Assembly: GCF_016482785.1 (NCBI RefSeq) | Contig: NZ_JAEMXM010000007.1 | Span: 1-64,000, forward strand | Origin: Paenibacillus alkalitolerans | GTDB taxonomy: Bacteria > Bacillota > Bacilli > Paenibacillales > YIM-B00363 | Length of the DNA stretch: 64,000 bases | Reading direction: 5' to 3' | Shown: piece after piece, positions 62,961-64,000 of the stretch | Layout of the letters: the number at the start of each line of letters is the position of its first letter | How positions within the stretch are numbered: position 1 is the stretch's first letter | Position numbers and translations under genes: made by a program | The notes under the pieces: generated by a model | What the model was told of the DNA's origin: nothing | Databases searched by the model: none | Seen by the model: only the letters and a program-made list of their open reading frames with translations

Positions 62961-64000
62961 CTACACCAGCAAATAATATGGCGATTCCAGCATGTTTTTC
63001 AGGTCTGTCAAAAAAGCGGCCGCAGGCGCTCCGTCCACGGCGCGATGGTCGAAGGACAGCGAAAGCGACATCATCGGGCGCAGCTGAATCGTTCCCTCGA
63101 AGGCGGAAGGCTTCTCGCGGATGCGCCCGACCCCTAGAATCGCCACTTCGGGGGCGTTGATGATCGGCGTAAATCCGTCAACCGCGTACTTGCCCAAATT
63201 GCTGATCGTGAACGTTCCGCCCGTCAATTGCTCCGGTGTCAGCTTTTTGTCGCGCGCCGCCGCCGCAATCGTCTTGCATTCTTGCGTCAGTTCGGAAAGC
63301 GACTTGCGGGAGACGCTGCGCACGACCGGAACAAGCAGCCCTTCCTGCTGGTCGACGGCCAAACCGATATGCGTTTCCTTATGCAGCCGAATCGTGCCGT
63401 CCTCGTACGTTGCGTTGAGCCGAGGATGTTTGAACAGCGCGCTCGCGGCCGCCTTGAAAATAATTTCAGTATAAGACAGCCTGTACCCTGTCCGTTTTTC
63501 GATTTCCGGCAGCAGCTGTTTGCGCAGCTCGACCGCAGCGCCCATATCCACCTCCGCCGTCAATGTGACGTGCGGAGCCGAGAAGGCGCTTTCCGTCATT
63601 CGCCGCGCGATTGCAGCCCGAATGCCTCGCACCGGAATCGTCTCGTACCCGTCGTCAGCCTCAGCCGACTGAGCCCACTTCGCCGCCGTAGCCGCGGCGC
63701 GGACGACGTCGTCCTTCATTACTTTGCCGGCTGTGCCCGATCCGGCCAAGCTTCGCAAGTCAACGCCCGACGCTTCGGCGAGCTTTCTCGCCAACGGCGT
63801 GGCCTTTCCGCTTGTATGTGCCTCTACGTCGGCGGCTTGAATGCGGCCGTTCACCCCGCCGCCCCGCACCTCGGCAAGCTCGATTCCGTTCTCCCGGGCG
63901 ATGCGCCGCGCCGCCGGCGTTGCGCGGACCGCTCCTGCACCGGCTAGCTGACCGCTGTCACTCTCCTCTTCGGTTGCCGCAAGCGAATCGCCGGGCGTAT
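62961..64000 (-). CDS. Dihydrolipoamide acyltransferase (E2), 5' end outside the window
   Basis: The frame is open to the right edge, so the lipoyl domain is missing from view. Visible are two peripheral subunit-binding domains in tandem (63923-63825: ATPAARRIARENGIELAEV; 63803-63705: ATPLARKLAEASGVDLRSL), joined by only seven residues, and then the catalytic acyltransferase domain with SFDHRAVDGAPAAAFL (active-site His and Asp) and the C-terminal YYLLV. With lpdA it belongs to a 2-oxoacid or acetoin dehydrogenase operon; the E1 genes would lie upstream. Which substrate cannot be decided here. Confidence 0.92.
   Translation of the reverse strand, partial: TPGDSLAATEEESDSGQLAGAGAVRATPAARRIARENGIELAEVRGGGVNGRIQAADVEAHTSGKATPLARKLAEASGVDLRSLAGSGTAGKVMKDDVVRAAATAAKWAQSAEADDGYETIPVRGIRAAIARRMTESAFSAPHVTLTAEVDMGAAVELRKQLLPEIEKRTGYRLSYTEIIFKAAASALFKHPRLNATYEDGTIRLHKETHIGLAVDQQEGLLVPVVRSVSRKSLSELTQECKTIAAAARDKKLTPEQLTGGTFTISNLGKYAVDGFTPIINAPEVAILGVGRIREKPSAFEGTIQLRPMMSLSLSFDHRAVDGAPAAAFLTDLKNMLESPYYLLV

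Overview
The window looks like an origin-proximal piece of an endospore-forming Bacillales chromosome, most likely Paenibacillaceae (Paenibacillus/Cohnella-like). The evidence is the Bacillus-type gene order from yacL through sigH, rpoBC and the S10-spc-alpha ribosomal block to cwlD-salA-gerD-kbaA-pdaB, the spore genes themselves, and the many TTG/GTG starts with strong AGGAGG sites. Genus is an inference. Nearly every gene is on the minus strand, so the biological order runs from position 64000 down to 1; only pdaB and gerD are on the plus strand.

Layout from right to left. (1) 64000-61531: an E2 acyltransferase, cut by the window edge and carrying two tandem E3-binding domains, followed by lpdA. 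(2) 61459-54091: a carbohydrate island with a SorC-type regulator, then a CcpA-controlled operon encoding GutM, a glucitol-type PTS (EIIC, EIIBC, EIIA), a COG4091/DRL-like SAF-domain oxidoreductase, its own enzyme I and HPr, and a small zinc-ribbon protein. (3) 54090-53618: an intergenic scar with a probable group II intron domain V remnant where Bacillus carries radA/disA. (4) 53617-45220: yacL, an in-frame ispD-ispF fusion, gltX, a cysteine T-box controlling cysE-cysS-mrnC-rlmB-yacP. (5) 45109-27067: sigH, rpmG-secE-nusG, rplKAJL, ybxB, rpoBC, rplGB(ybxF)-rpsLG-fusA-tuf. (6) 27014-26487: a decayed gene. (7) 26291-9083: rpsJ through rplQ, then truA and rplM-rpsI. (8) 8807-6896: cysH-sat for sulfate assimilation, inserted between rpsI and cwlD. 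(9) 6783-1226: cwlD, salA, gerD, kbaA, pdaB, a SpoIIM-family membrane protein and a small unknown. (10) 1117-1: an 81-bp tandem array directly upstream of tandem rRNA-type promoters and a boxA-like sequence that fire off the left edge; in B. subtilis an rRNA operon also follows pdaB.

Most of the window is core expression machinery: RNA polymerase subunits, elongation factors, about 30 ribosomal proteins, their assembly and modification enzymes, and the Sec channel. Cysteine metabolism appears twice (sulfate reduction; T-box-controlled CysE and CysS). The accessory parts are the PTS island and the 2-oxoacid dehydrogenase genes.

Three observations stand out. First, a family of dispersed palindromic elements (at least eight intergenic copies) has a 5' arm able to pair with either of two downstream arms, and compensatory base changes preserve the pairings. 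Second, the 81-bp array repeats a 17-bp palindrome that differs from the ParB site parS only in having a 3-nt instead of a 2-nt centre. Third, a self-contained PTS operon pairs glucitol-type transporters with a DRL-like reductoisomerase-family enzyme and no obvious polyol-phosphate dehydrogenase.
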